From contig OY720349.1 of assembly GCA_963082975.1 (NCBI GenBank), positions 62,432,501 through 62,496,500 on the forward strand: a stretch of 64,000 nucleotides of DNA. The letters run 5' to 3'. This stretch comes from Labia minor. Taxonomy: Eukaryota; Arthropoda; Insecta; Dermaptera; Spongiphoridae. Both the position numbers and the translations under genes were made by a program. This document shows positions 1-9,720 of this stretch, piece by piece. The first letter of the stretch is position 1. Every line of letters begins with the position of its first letter. The notes below the pieces were generated by a model. That model was not told the DNA's origin and ran no database searches. It saw only the letters and a program-made list of their open reading frames with translations.

Positions 1-820
1 ATGGTGTTTTTCCATTTCTTTAGTAAAACTTCGATCAAAGTTGAAGAAATTAATTAATTTACTCTTCAATTGTGTTACTAAACAAATCAATTTAATTTTT
101 TTATATTTTAAATTCTAATAAAAGAATAAAACTATTAAATAATTTGCCTTAAAGGAGCTTCTGCATTAAATAACTAAAATAAACTAAATTTGATAAAATT
201 TTAAATAAAAAAATTATAATTAAATATATTTTATTTATCTTATTATTATGATTTATATAATATGACAATAATATAAATATATATATATATATAATTTATA
301 TATGACACACGCTTTCAAATAATAAACTGCCCTTTTAGGCATTTATCACTAATTAAGAGATCTCTGAAAAATATGTACTATTATCAAAGTCAAAATTTTC
401 AAATATAATTTTTTAATTAATCAATTCCTAATCAATATGCAAAATAATTATGCAAAATTTTGTGTAAATCCGTCAATTGAAATTGGAAATTAGTTAGGAC
501 TTGTATTCAAAATTACATTCAAACTTTTAATATTTTAATAAGATCTAATATTTTGATCTATAAGATTTTAGAATTCAAATTACCCTATCCTACTTGCTAT
601 TTTCCGATAACTTTTCTATTGAAGTACATTCTTTATTATTCTAATTATTATTATCTGAATTCTCATATAAAACCGGATGCTTAAAGATAAGTCCGGATAT
701 AAGCCCGCCCATTTGATAGATAGATCATTTACCACTTGGATAAGGGTTCGATTGAAACGAACAGGAGGGTTGCAAGAAGGAGATGACGAAGAGAGAGAGA
801 GAGAGAGAGAGAGATATTAC

Positions 821-960
821 CGGAAGAAGTAGATGAAGAAGTTGAATGACTGCATGAGTAGGGGGTTGAATGATACACTCAGATGAGGGTGAAACAGTAC
901 AGGAAGTCGGAGTGAACGACGTTGCTGCAATCCCGGATAGGAACACCCTCTTTTTGCAAT
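821..960 (-). other. GC-balanced patch, possible unassigned minus-strand exon
   Basis: The patch stands out from the AT-rich surroundings and stays open on the minus strand in two frames. One frame is rich in Ser, Thr and Pro, the other is hydrophobic. It ends at a plausible donor (TTCCG|GTAATA, boundary at 821). The acceptor side near 952-960 has a poor pyrimidine tract. A (GA)n run lies just outside at about 790-814. I do not recognise the product, and this may be non-coding. Confidence 0.2.
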
Positions 961-1289
961 TAAATAGCATTAGTCACACTATATACATATATATATATAT
1001 ATATAACGAGCAAGTAAAATATAACAAAACTACAATAATATTTAATATTTAAGGCTCATTCAGGGAATGTTTTAATATGTATATTTAAATTTTAAAAAAA
1101 ATTATATTTTATTTCATTATTTGATTAAACTCTATGAACTTGTAAAAGTTCGATCAATTGAATTTGAGTTCAGCGAGAAAGAGCAGTTTTATAATATATA
1201 AAATTTTGAACATTCATTTGAAAATTTTAAAAATCATCAATCTCCATTCTCAAGATAATTTGATTGTACTTTCTATGCTTATGATGATA

Positions 1290-2500
1290 AAGAATAGGAT
1301 TCTTCGCAGCATTTATGGGCCAAAATTAGATGAGGTCACCGGGGCAGATATTAGAAAAAAAAAACGCGAATTCAATGTTTCTGCTCACCAATTGTTTGTA
1401 GACTTTACAAAAGCATATTACTCAATAGACCGGGAAAAACTTTTTCAAATCTTGATCTTAATGGGAATTCCAAAAAAACTCGTACGTATTATTCAAATTT
1501 GTCTTCTAGGTAGTAAAGGAAGAGTAAGATGCGGGAATCAACTATCAGAAACTTTCGAAATTCGGAATGGGTTAAAACAAGGAGAGGCATTATCAGCAAT
1601 TTTATTTAATTTAGTTCTGGAATATGTAATTAGACAAATTGGGGAGAGATCAAACGGAATCGAATTAAACAAAAAAAAATCAAGTATTAGGTTACCCAGA
1701 CGACTTAAATATAATAGGAGATTCAGCAAGTGTAATTAAAGATAGCGTAGAAAAATTAATCGAAGCAGGAAAACAGGTGGGGCGGGAAATAAATATTGCT
1801 AAGACAAAGTATTTTGTAACAGAGAGGAATAATATTAATACACAAAGTCTTAATATACAAAATGTAGAATTTGAAAATGTATAAAATTTTAAATACTTAG
1901 GTTCTGTAATATCGAAAGATAATAATATTCGAGAAGGGTTTAAAGCGAGGTTACAATCGGGAAGCGCCTGTTATCATGCTGGAAAAAGGCTTATCGCGTC
2001 AAAATTATTATCAAAGGGGATAAGAATTAAAATATATAAAACAATTATTTTACCAGTTGTATTGTATGGAAGTGAGGCTTGGTCTATGACCTTAGGTGAC
2101 GAGAGTAGATTTAAAGTATTTGAGAATAGGATTCTGCGAAGCATTTATGGGCCAAAGAAAGATGAGGTCACCGGAGAATGGCGGAGATTGCATGGAGAAG
2201 AATTACATGACCTCTATGCATCTCCAGATATAGTTAGAATTATAAAATCGAGAAGGCTGTGGCTAGAATGGGGGAGGAAAGAATGGCGAAAAATATATTA
2301 GTAGGGAGACCGAGTGGGAAACGCCCGATTGGAAGACCAAGGACGCGGTGGGTGAATAATGTAGGAAGGGACGTGAGAGAGTTGGGAGAGGAGAGGGATT
2401 GGAGGGTTGGGGCTCTGAATAGGGACACTTGGAGAAGTGTAGTTGCTGCAGCCAAGAACTTTCGAGTTCCGTAGAGCCACAGAGATAGATAGAGATAGAA
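1290..2500 (+). mobile_element. LINE (non-LTR retrotransposon) 3' part, decayed and rearranged
   Basis: A reverse transcriptase fragment is readable at about 1368-1680, with VDFTKAYYSIDRE, the finger/palm block and NGLKQGEALSAILFNLVLE. The catalytic box follows at 1690 in another frame as YPDD, where YADD is usual. That frame continues to 2301 with one internal stop at 1882 and includes KYLGSVISKD and LYGSEAW. The C-terminal segment GRPSGKRPIGRPRTRWVNNV is in a third stretch, 2259-2474. The copy ends in a GATA-type tail (agatagatagagatag) at about 2480-2500, typical of LINE 3' tails. A 50-bp C-terminal segment (1290-1340) is repeated upstream of the RT block. The clade is not resolved. The copy is dead and 5' truncated. 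Confidence 0.85.
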
Positions 2501-3534
2501 ACTAACTAAAAATACTGTTATTTTATTTTTCTATCATTAAAAATTAAAAACTAATACATTATATCTCGAGTATAAAGCAAAGATTCAAAAAGGGAGAGAA
2601 GGAATATGCGAAATCTCTTTAAACCAAAAAAAAAAACTGTTTATGTTATTTATTCGACTTTAAATAATACATTTCTCATTTAACCGAATTTATTTTGGAA
2701 AAATATATTGATAGTAATTTTTGTGGCTATTACAATATAGGGCAACTTTATAATAATTTAAGTATCAAGAAACTTAATGCAAAAGTTTCTAAACCGGTAC
2801 AATATAAAATACTTTTTTAAATTTTTTTCTATTTCATATATTGTATTTTACAACAAAAATAAATAATTCATGAATAAATAAATAAAAAAAAAAGATTTTG
2901 TTCCCGTTTGGTATTTATCGATGTATATTTATAGACTTATAAAAGAGAATAGGGAGATAGAGAAGCAAAGGAGAGGTAAATGTTTTTTGGGTCATTTACT
3001 TTGACCATAAGGAAGTCCATTAAGAGGGAATCTTTTTCTTCCTCGTTTTATCTAATAGAGGGGAGGGGTAGCGAGGAAGGACGTTAACGATATGTTGTTG
3101 TGGCTCATTAAAGGTATCACTGCAACCGCAATAAATAGAAATGAATCACATCCTATTCTCGTATATTAATGTCTATTTAACTTTTAATGTAGTTGACTTC
3201 TTTGCAAATAATTCCTTTCTATTAGGGGGAAACATTATATACATATATGCTTAGGATATACGTTATACCTATATATAAAACTTTTGCACTATTCAATATT
3301 TAATTTTATATAATATTAACATATTTACATATAGAATATAGAAAAAATGTATTATACTACATATATAGTTTAAATTGTACCACGAAATTACTATTTGTTA
3401 TGTATTTTAAAATATAAAATAAAATTATTTTAATTTCACTTCGAAAATCATATATCTTATATTAAATAATTAAATTTTAAATAATTTTTTCCTTGCCAAC
3501 ATAAAAATCTTATAAATCATATTTACCTTTTTAT
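2501..3534. other. AT-rich stretch without recognisable features
   Basis: Homopolymer-rich AT sequence with a small purine-rich patch at 2940-3100. No coding frame, repeat end or RNA gene is seen. Confidence 0.5.
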
Positions 3535-3866
3535 TATCTCGCCAGAGATAGTATTGCGATCACGAAAATTTTCGATGTCGAGATTTTGATGTTTTTATAT
3601 TTTTTGAAGGTCCCTGAGTCATTTTCACTAAGGTTGAGAAAAATGTCTGTGTGTGTGGTGTGTGTTTGTAGACAAGATTACACAAAAACGGTTCGAGCTA
3701 GAATCATGAAATTTGTTACACGGGCATTATTCAAAATTCGTAGTTTTCTATCAACTTTTGAGAAATGTAGCTCAACCGGAAGAGGGTCATTCCCTACAAC
3801 GTTTTCATTTTTACTATTTCGCCAGAGATCACGAAAATTTTCGATGTTGAGATTTTGATGTTGTTT
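3535..3866 (+). repeat. Family B repeat, 5' part
   Basis: It begins with T-rich sequence and the subterminal motif ATCTCGCCAGAGATAG. It then follows the family order: AGATTTTGATGTTTTTAT, GGTCCCTGAGTCATTTTCAC, a GT-rich microsatellite, TAGACAAGATTAC, and TTGAGAAATGTAGCTCAACC. At about 3803 a second 5' start (TTTCGCCAGAGATCACG) begins and is cut off at 3866, so two 5' ends lie in tandem. The 3' hairpin half is missing. Confidence 0.8.
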
Positions 3867-4350
3867 AAAGGGGCGGCAATTTGTCTTTTTATCCGGGGCG
3901 GCAAAAAAGCTAGAGCGGAATAGGAGCTAGTAAAATGTGATTTTTATATGAAATCAAAACTATTCCAATTATTATGCCATATCTACTCACCATAATTTTA
4001 TTTTTACTTAAAAAATGGCTTCAGATTTCAGTCATTTAGCTAGTAGTGTTTTACAACCACCGAAATTCAACACTTATTCATATCTATACATTAAAAAAAA
4101 TAACTTAAACAACCACCTCATTGTAAATAAAATAGTAAATAAATAATTATAGTGCCTATTAAATAAGAAATATTAAATTTTATCTATATTGTTATTTTAA
4201 AAATAAACCTTTCCAAGACATTGACAGTTGTTTGTTTCACTCAATAACAAAATCAAAAATTTAATTATGATTTCGTCCAGAAAACAATCTATTTATTTCA
4301 CAATAATCTGTAATTTTTCTAAAAAATTTTACAAATAAATATCCTTAAAA
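3867..4350. other. AT-rich stretch with GGGCGGC remnants
   Basis: 3867-3930 contains two AGGGGCGGCAA / CCGGGGCGGCAA motifs like the subterminal sequence of the hAT element at 5977-6732. A similar motif lies at 4778. They are probably eroded hAT ends. The rest is AT-rich and unassigned. Confidence 0.4.
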
Positions 4351-4638
4351 CAGGGATGCACAATCTGGGTCACACACCCAGGGGAACATGAGCACACTAG
4401 AGGGGAAGGGGACGAGATTATCCAAGAAAAATATTATTTACAAAAATTGATTAACTGACTGAAAAGAAAGCAAACATACATAAAAAAAACTTTTATTTTG
4501 ACAAAGATAATTTAAAAACAATTTCCAAAATATTCAATATAACTATTATTGTTGTATTCATTTCATTGTAAGCGGAGGGTGCGATGAAAATTATGATTAA
4601 AAATTGGGCCGCAACTACTGAAAGATTGAGAAACGCTA
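4351..4638 (+). mobile_element. hAT-type MITE, 288 bp
   Basis: The left end CAGGGATGCACAATCT and the reverse complement of the right end (TAGCGTTTCTCAATCT) form imperfect terminal inverted repeats. The flanks are ccttaaaa (4343-4350) and ccttaaag (4639-4646), an 8-bp target duplication with one difference. The size, the CAG-type left end and the 8-bp duplication fit a non-autonomous hAT element. It has no coding capacity. Confidence 0.7.
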
Positions 4639-5640
4639 CCTTAAAGAGATCATTTTTTTTTATTAAAAACAAAATATTTACTTCGTTTTATTAAATTTTT
4701 ATTCTAGTTTTTAAAATTGTTTAATGTTCGGAATAAAATTAGATTTTATTTCAAATTCAATGGGTAATTGATAAGAGGGCGGCAATTATGCATCTAACTC
4801 GGCCAGCAGGAACATACGCTATGACGAACGATTATAGGTATTCAGGATAAAAACAAAATTACAATCATAAAACAACAATGTTTAGTGGAATGTTATAAAA
4901 AAATAGAGATAAATCTCACATGTTTGGATTTGATGTAATATGTCTCAAAATAATACATGAATAATAAGTCAAGGGGCAACAAACTCTTCTCATAAAATGT
5001 TTATATATATATAAAGATATTAAAGATAAGAATAATAAATAAATAAATGGATAATTATTCATTCTACTCATAAAATGGAATAAAAAAAAATTTGATGTAA
5101 GAAATCCTCCATCCTAAGCCATTGAACCCGATCATAATTGAAGGATATAACAAGGAAAAAAATCTGACAAATCAAAACAAAGCAGAAAAAAAAGAAAGAA
5201 ATATGAAAAATTATAACAAGCAGACAAGATTTATATTATTCATCTCCCTTGAGGGAGAGAGAGAGAGGGATAAAAGGAATATCTAGAATATAATAAACCA
5301 TTTGTATTTTTTTTAAATTTCTTCATTTTTTTGAGTCAACTCATAATGTTGATATTCGTTCACTTATTTTAATATCCTCAAACTTTTCTTTATATTCTAT
5401 ATTAGATTTACTCAACTTATTAGATTAACACTCACGAAACAATTCAATTAGTAGATGCTGCCACCAAAGTTCTGAAAATAATATTTTAAATATAAATAAA
5501 AAGTAAATGATATCACAAATGAACAAAAAATTGTAATAACCAGTTGCTGTTGCACATACATATGTGATTAAAAAATATAACAATAAATTAATTTATATGT
5601 AATTAGAAAAAAAACAGAATAATTACCAAAAAATAATAAC
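4639..5640. other. AT-rich stretch
   Basis: No gene is seen. Apart from a GGGCGGC motif near 4778 and a short (GA)n run at 5251-5270, I see only AT-rich sequence. 5565-5660 is similar to 6790-6895 (see findings). Confidence 0.5.
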
Positions 5641-5659
5641 AAATTAAAACAAATTTTTC

Positions 5660-5976
5660 CAAAAAATAAGATTTGTCGAGGACGTCAAAATAGATTTGTT
5701 TGTGAGATGATTTCATCGTTAGAGTTAAATCTCTTTCTGCCGAGTCATTTCTTCAAGTTTGGAAACAAGAAATAGACACTCGGAGCTAAGTCCGGAGAAT
5801 ATGGCGGGTGAGGGAGCAATTTGTATTCAAATTTATGGATTTTCATAGAAATTCACTTTTTTCCATTTTCGTCAGGGGTCACCTGATAGTAGTTGCCTGC
5901 TGACAGGAGTAGTGTTGCCAATTCATTTAAGAGACGGGAAATTCAAAATGTCAAGGACTACTTTCTTATATCAGAT
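5660..5976 (-). mobile_element. Mariner remnant, internally deleted
   Basis: The minus strand of about 5680-5825 reads [20 protein letters not shown] then NLKK, stop, LGRKRFNSNDE, the C-terminal catalytic region of a mariner transposase. The third catalytic Asp of DYFLFP is Val here. 5860-5976 matches, in reverse, the 5' end of the mariner at 36614-37117 (TTGAATTTCCCGTCTCTTAA, ATCAGGTGAC). The copy therefore joins the 5' end directly to the C-terminus. A hAT element is inserted at its outer end (5977). Confidence 0.75.
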
Positions 5977-6732
5977 CAGTGGCGTACCTAGAACTTTTGC
6001 CGCCCGGGGTGATCTCCATTTTGCCGCCCTTTTTTATTATAAGTCAATCAAATAGTGGTATCTATAAATTAATGCACGTAAATAAATTATTAAGTTATTT
6101 AATCAATATTAATTAATACACAGAGTAAATTTTTTTACACATATTTTTATGCACTTGTAAACATATTAATATAATATTTACTCTTCTAGCTTTCATACTA
6201 GAAAAATCGTGTATAATGCTCTCAAAATTTATATTTATATTTTTTCCGCCGGCCCTGCTTTTCAAAAGAAAAATCTATGATTTAAAAAAATATTGGTATA
6301 TCACTTCAAAGTAATCATATAAACTTTTCAAAAGAAATGACATTTATAAACTGATATCAAAAAATTTTAGTTAGGAAAAATTACCGAACAAAATCGTAAA
6401 GATGCGTTTACGAATTCAACGAATTTTAATGAATACAATAAAATAAAATTATTATCCTGTTCTTGGAATTAGAATTCAAAATTTACACTAAAATGCATTT
6501 ATATACACCGAGGAATAATATTCGAAATCATATAGTTGATCATAATTTATATAAATCAAATAGTAAACTTATAATAATCATAATAATCATTTATTATTCA
6601 AGAAAGAAAAAAAATAAATATGAAATGAATAAGTTACTTTTTACAACTATAACTAAATATAAAAAATGCCGCCCCAAGATAAGTGCCGCCCGGTGCGGAC
6701 CGCACCCACCGCACCCCCTAGGTACGCCACTG
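5977..6732. mobile_element. Non-autonomous hAT element, 756 bp, with intact ends
   Basis: It has perfect 15-bp terminal inverted repeats (CAGTGGCGTACCTAG and its complement) and a perfect 8-bp target duplication TATCAGAT at 5969-5976 and 6733-6740. Subterminal GCCGCCC repeats lie on both sides. The interior is AT-rich with no transposase; the open frame at 6463-6819 is low-complexity and runs out of the element. Perfect ends and target duplication suggest a fairly recent insertion. Confidence 0.9.
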
Positions 6733-7038
6733 TATCAGATTATAAATTTGGAATTAAATAATTTAGTTAAATTAAATATTATTAGTGTCATTAAAAAATA
6801 TAACAATAATATAAATTAATTTAGAATTAATTTTAGAAAAAACACAATATTTACCAAAAAAATAACAATAAATTAAATAAATAATCCAAAAATATATAGA
6901 ATATATATAGAAATAAGAATTATTTTTTATTTTAAATTTATTTGTGTAAACATATCATATATTATATTTTGTTAAAAGAAATAAAATGGAGAGTCAATGT
7001 ATTTCTTATTCTCGCTTGGATGGTTGACTCGTGGTTAA
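6733..7038. other. AT-rich spacer
   Basis: No gene is seen. 6790-6895 resembles 5565-5660 on the other side of the hAT and mariner insertions. Confidence 0.4.
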
Positions 7039-7052
7039 TTAATAGCAGACAC

Positions 7053-7440
7053 CTGGCTCTCTTAATAGGGACATGTCCATTTCATTTTTCTCCTTATTAA
7101 ATCGGTTTCTCACTGATGTAGAGGTTGTCAGGAGGTGACATGAAGCGGAAGAGGGTGTATTGGCAGCTGAGCATCGGGGCTGGAAGAGGCGGCCAGAGGG
7201 ATGAAGGGCGGAGCCTCGCTTCAATGCACAAATCGCGTGCATATTCCAGCGCCCCCTCACCCCTTGCTATTCCCCCATGTCTATTCCTGTTTCTATCCTC
7301 GCTATCTCCAACCAACCCACATCACTTCTATTCTTCTTTTCTTTGGCTTGCTCGTTTATTCCATCCTCTCTTTACTTACTGGTTGCCGATGCTTCCCTCT
7401 CGTCCCCTTTCCTCGTTCTTTTTTTTCTTTTTTTAATATC
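7053..7440. other. GC-rich patch with possible minus-strand exon 7053-7179
   Basis: The patch is markedly GC-richer than its surroundings. On the minus strand a strong pyrimidine tract and acceptor (CGCCTCTTCCAG|CCCC) and a donor (GCCAG|GTGTCT) bound 127 bp that are open in the frame RCSAANTPSSASCHLL...RNRFNKEKNEMDMSLLREP. No family is recognised. 7300-7440 is pyrimidine-rich and could be promoter or UTR. Evidence for a gene is weak. Confidence 0.25.
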
Positions 7441-7836
7441 CATTTCAAGAGAAAATTCAATTCATAGTGATTTAAAACAAAATAAACCACGAGGGATTTT
7501 ATTAACAAACCAACAAAGACAACACAAAATTCTTTTTCTATATGACTAATTTTCAAAAACATATTCATCATCTAAATATGACTATTTTTAAAAATTTTAT
7601 TTTATAAAATTATCTTACATTTTTTGTGCAATTTATTAGCATTTATTATACTTCTGATATAATGATAAAATATCAATAAGATAAATATAAACCATATAAG
7701 TAGAGATGTTTGAAGAACATCGATTTCTTTAAAATAATTGATATTTTTCGCGTCAACTCACCACTATCTTACTCTGCACCGGTATCTCTCAATGCATGAC
7801 CGATAAAATAACACACAATTTTAAATTTCTAAAAAA

Positions 7837-8487
7837 TAAATTTGACCTGTGGCCAGGTCCGAACTGACCGACGGTTTGAAGTAAATTAATTTCCAGCTAC
7901 AGAAACAATTTCAAATAATTTTAATATATCTATTAATGTAATAAAAAACAGATATGGATACATAAATAATAAATATAAACATTTTTAATTTTATTTTATT
8001 TATAATATATTATATATGTAAGACCAGGCTGTGACGTCATGAATGGCTGGATGACGTCATATAATTTTAAATTAAGAAAAAACTAATAAAAATGATTATT
8101 CTCGAGAATAAAACCAATACAAAGTGCATGATTCGTGGTGATATGTAAAAAATCTCCTCATGTGAAATTTGGTGTGAAAATAACCCTTCTCTTCCTATCG
8201 TCGATCGCTAATACTACCACTTCCGGTTTCCGGATTTGCACCAAAAGTTGATCAATTCATCATACTGATTCATTAAGTATAATTAAATATACCAAATTTC
8301 ATCAAAATCCGTTGAGCCGTTCAGGCTGTACACATCTATACGGACGGACGGACAGACGGACAGATATCATGCTAAAAATACTTTTTTCTGTTAAGAAAAT
8401 GCTTGATTCGTGGAGATATGTAAAAATCTCCACATGCGAAATTTGGTGGGAAACAATACCTCCCTTACTATCGTCGGTCGGTAAAAA
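7837..8487 (-). repeat. Family A repeat, full-length copy
   Basis: It reads in minus orientation from ACCGACCGACGATAGTAAGG to the hairpin GACCTG-GCCA-CAGGTC near 7844. The microsatellite (GTCY)n, the module AACGGCTCAACGGATTTTGA and the ATGACGTCAT-type palindromes are present. The reading frame at 8312-8497 is a chance frame in the repeat. Confidence 0.9.
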
Positions 8488-8850
8488 GAATTTTTAATAT
8501 TTGTTGTTTTTGTAAATATAATTAATTTATTCAGTACTGATTGTGAAAAAATTATTCCAAGAAAATTATTTAAATCCTACTAATTCTCTTGATTCTAGGG
8601 TAAATTTTATATTTTTTTTATCATTGATACAAACATGTTCACTATTCAAACTAATTTTATTTAATCATTTTGAATAATCCAAACTTAAATTAAAAATTAT
8701 TATTAAATTCTAGAAATATATCAAAAACGTAAACCAGGGTTTGATTTAAGGTGTATAATAATACTCCGTTGAAATATAATTTACACTGTTGAAATTTTTT
8801 TTTTAAATTATATTATTAAGTTGTATTATTAAACTTTGGTGGTTGTTTTT
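8488..8850. other. AT-rich stretch
   Basis: No feature is supported between the family A copy and the palindrome that follows. Confidence 0.5.
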
Positions 8851-8961
8851 ATATATAAGGGAATTTTGTAAATAAAACCGATTGTGTATCTATTGGGTTT
8901 TTGAATAAATTTACAATAAAATATCAATATGTGGTTTTATTTACAAAATTCCCTTATATAT
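8851..8961. repeat. Palindromic MITE-like repeat
   Basis: The arms TATAAGGGAATTTTGTAAAT... (8852-8879) and their exact complement (8933-8960) are 28 bp each with a 53-bp loop. No target duplication is evident. It could be a small foldback MITE or a structured RNA. Confidence 0.6.
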
Positions 8962-9239
8962 TGTATTTTATTTATTTGCTAAGTCCCTCCCTCTGAAGTA
9001 ATTATTAATATTTAAATAATACAATAATAATAATTATAATATTTTTCCACATAGAAAATTTAATACTTTATAAATTAAATTAAAACTACTATTAAATTAT
9101 CGAATAGTAATATATAATTTTTTTTTTTTTTTTTTTTTTATTTAATCAAATTTCGAAACAATGAATTACTTGTGTCTAAAATGATGTTTGATTTATTATT
9201 AAATATAATTTCGATGAGATATAAGAAGCTGTGATAGCT
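8962..9239. other. AT-rich stretch with poly-T run
   Basis: Nothing is coded. A T run lies at about 9119-9139. Confidence 0.5.
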
Positions 9240-9720
9240 CCTCTTTTTACTTTCTCTCCTTATTTCTTTCTATCCCCTTAAATGTACCTCATCCCTCCAC
9301 AATTTGTTCATAATCACCTCTCTCTATTGTAATTTTGATCAATAACTAAAGGACATTCTTCTCGCTAGCATCTTTTTTTATGCCTCCGATAAAGACTAAA
9401 TATAGTGGTAACCCACCCCTTCTATGTTTCCGTTGAGCGCAATTGATGATGATTTGCGTTTTGAATTTAACCGAGGCGTGATGACGATCACCATTGTAAT
9501 TTCACCTCCCTACGGCACACACCCCGCTATACCCTAGAGGCTTGGTATATACATATATATATATATATGTATATATCTGAGAGAGAGAGAGAGGGATGAG
9601 AGATACATAATACATTGCGGTTACTCATTCAGGAGGGAAAAAGAGTGAGAGGCACCTGGTCATTGTGGGGAGGGATTTTATCTCCAACGCGCCATTCAGC
9701 TTATATTAATCGCACGTTTT
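9240..9720. other. Pyrimidine-rich, GC-richer patch of unknown role
   Basis: It contains CT-rich sequence at 9240-9310, a GC-balanced stretch at 9420-9545, a (TA)n run and a (GA)n run at about 9548-9592. It could be regulatory or untranslated sequence. No coding frame or family is recognised. Confidence 0.25.

Noticed and set aside
8312-8497. Open frame of 61 codons
   Set aside because: Lies wholly inside a family A repeat; the same sequence in other copies is not open.
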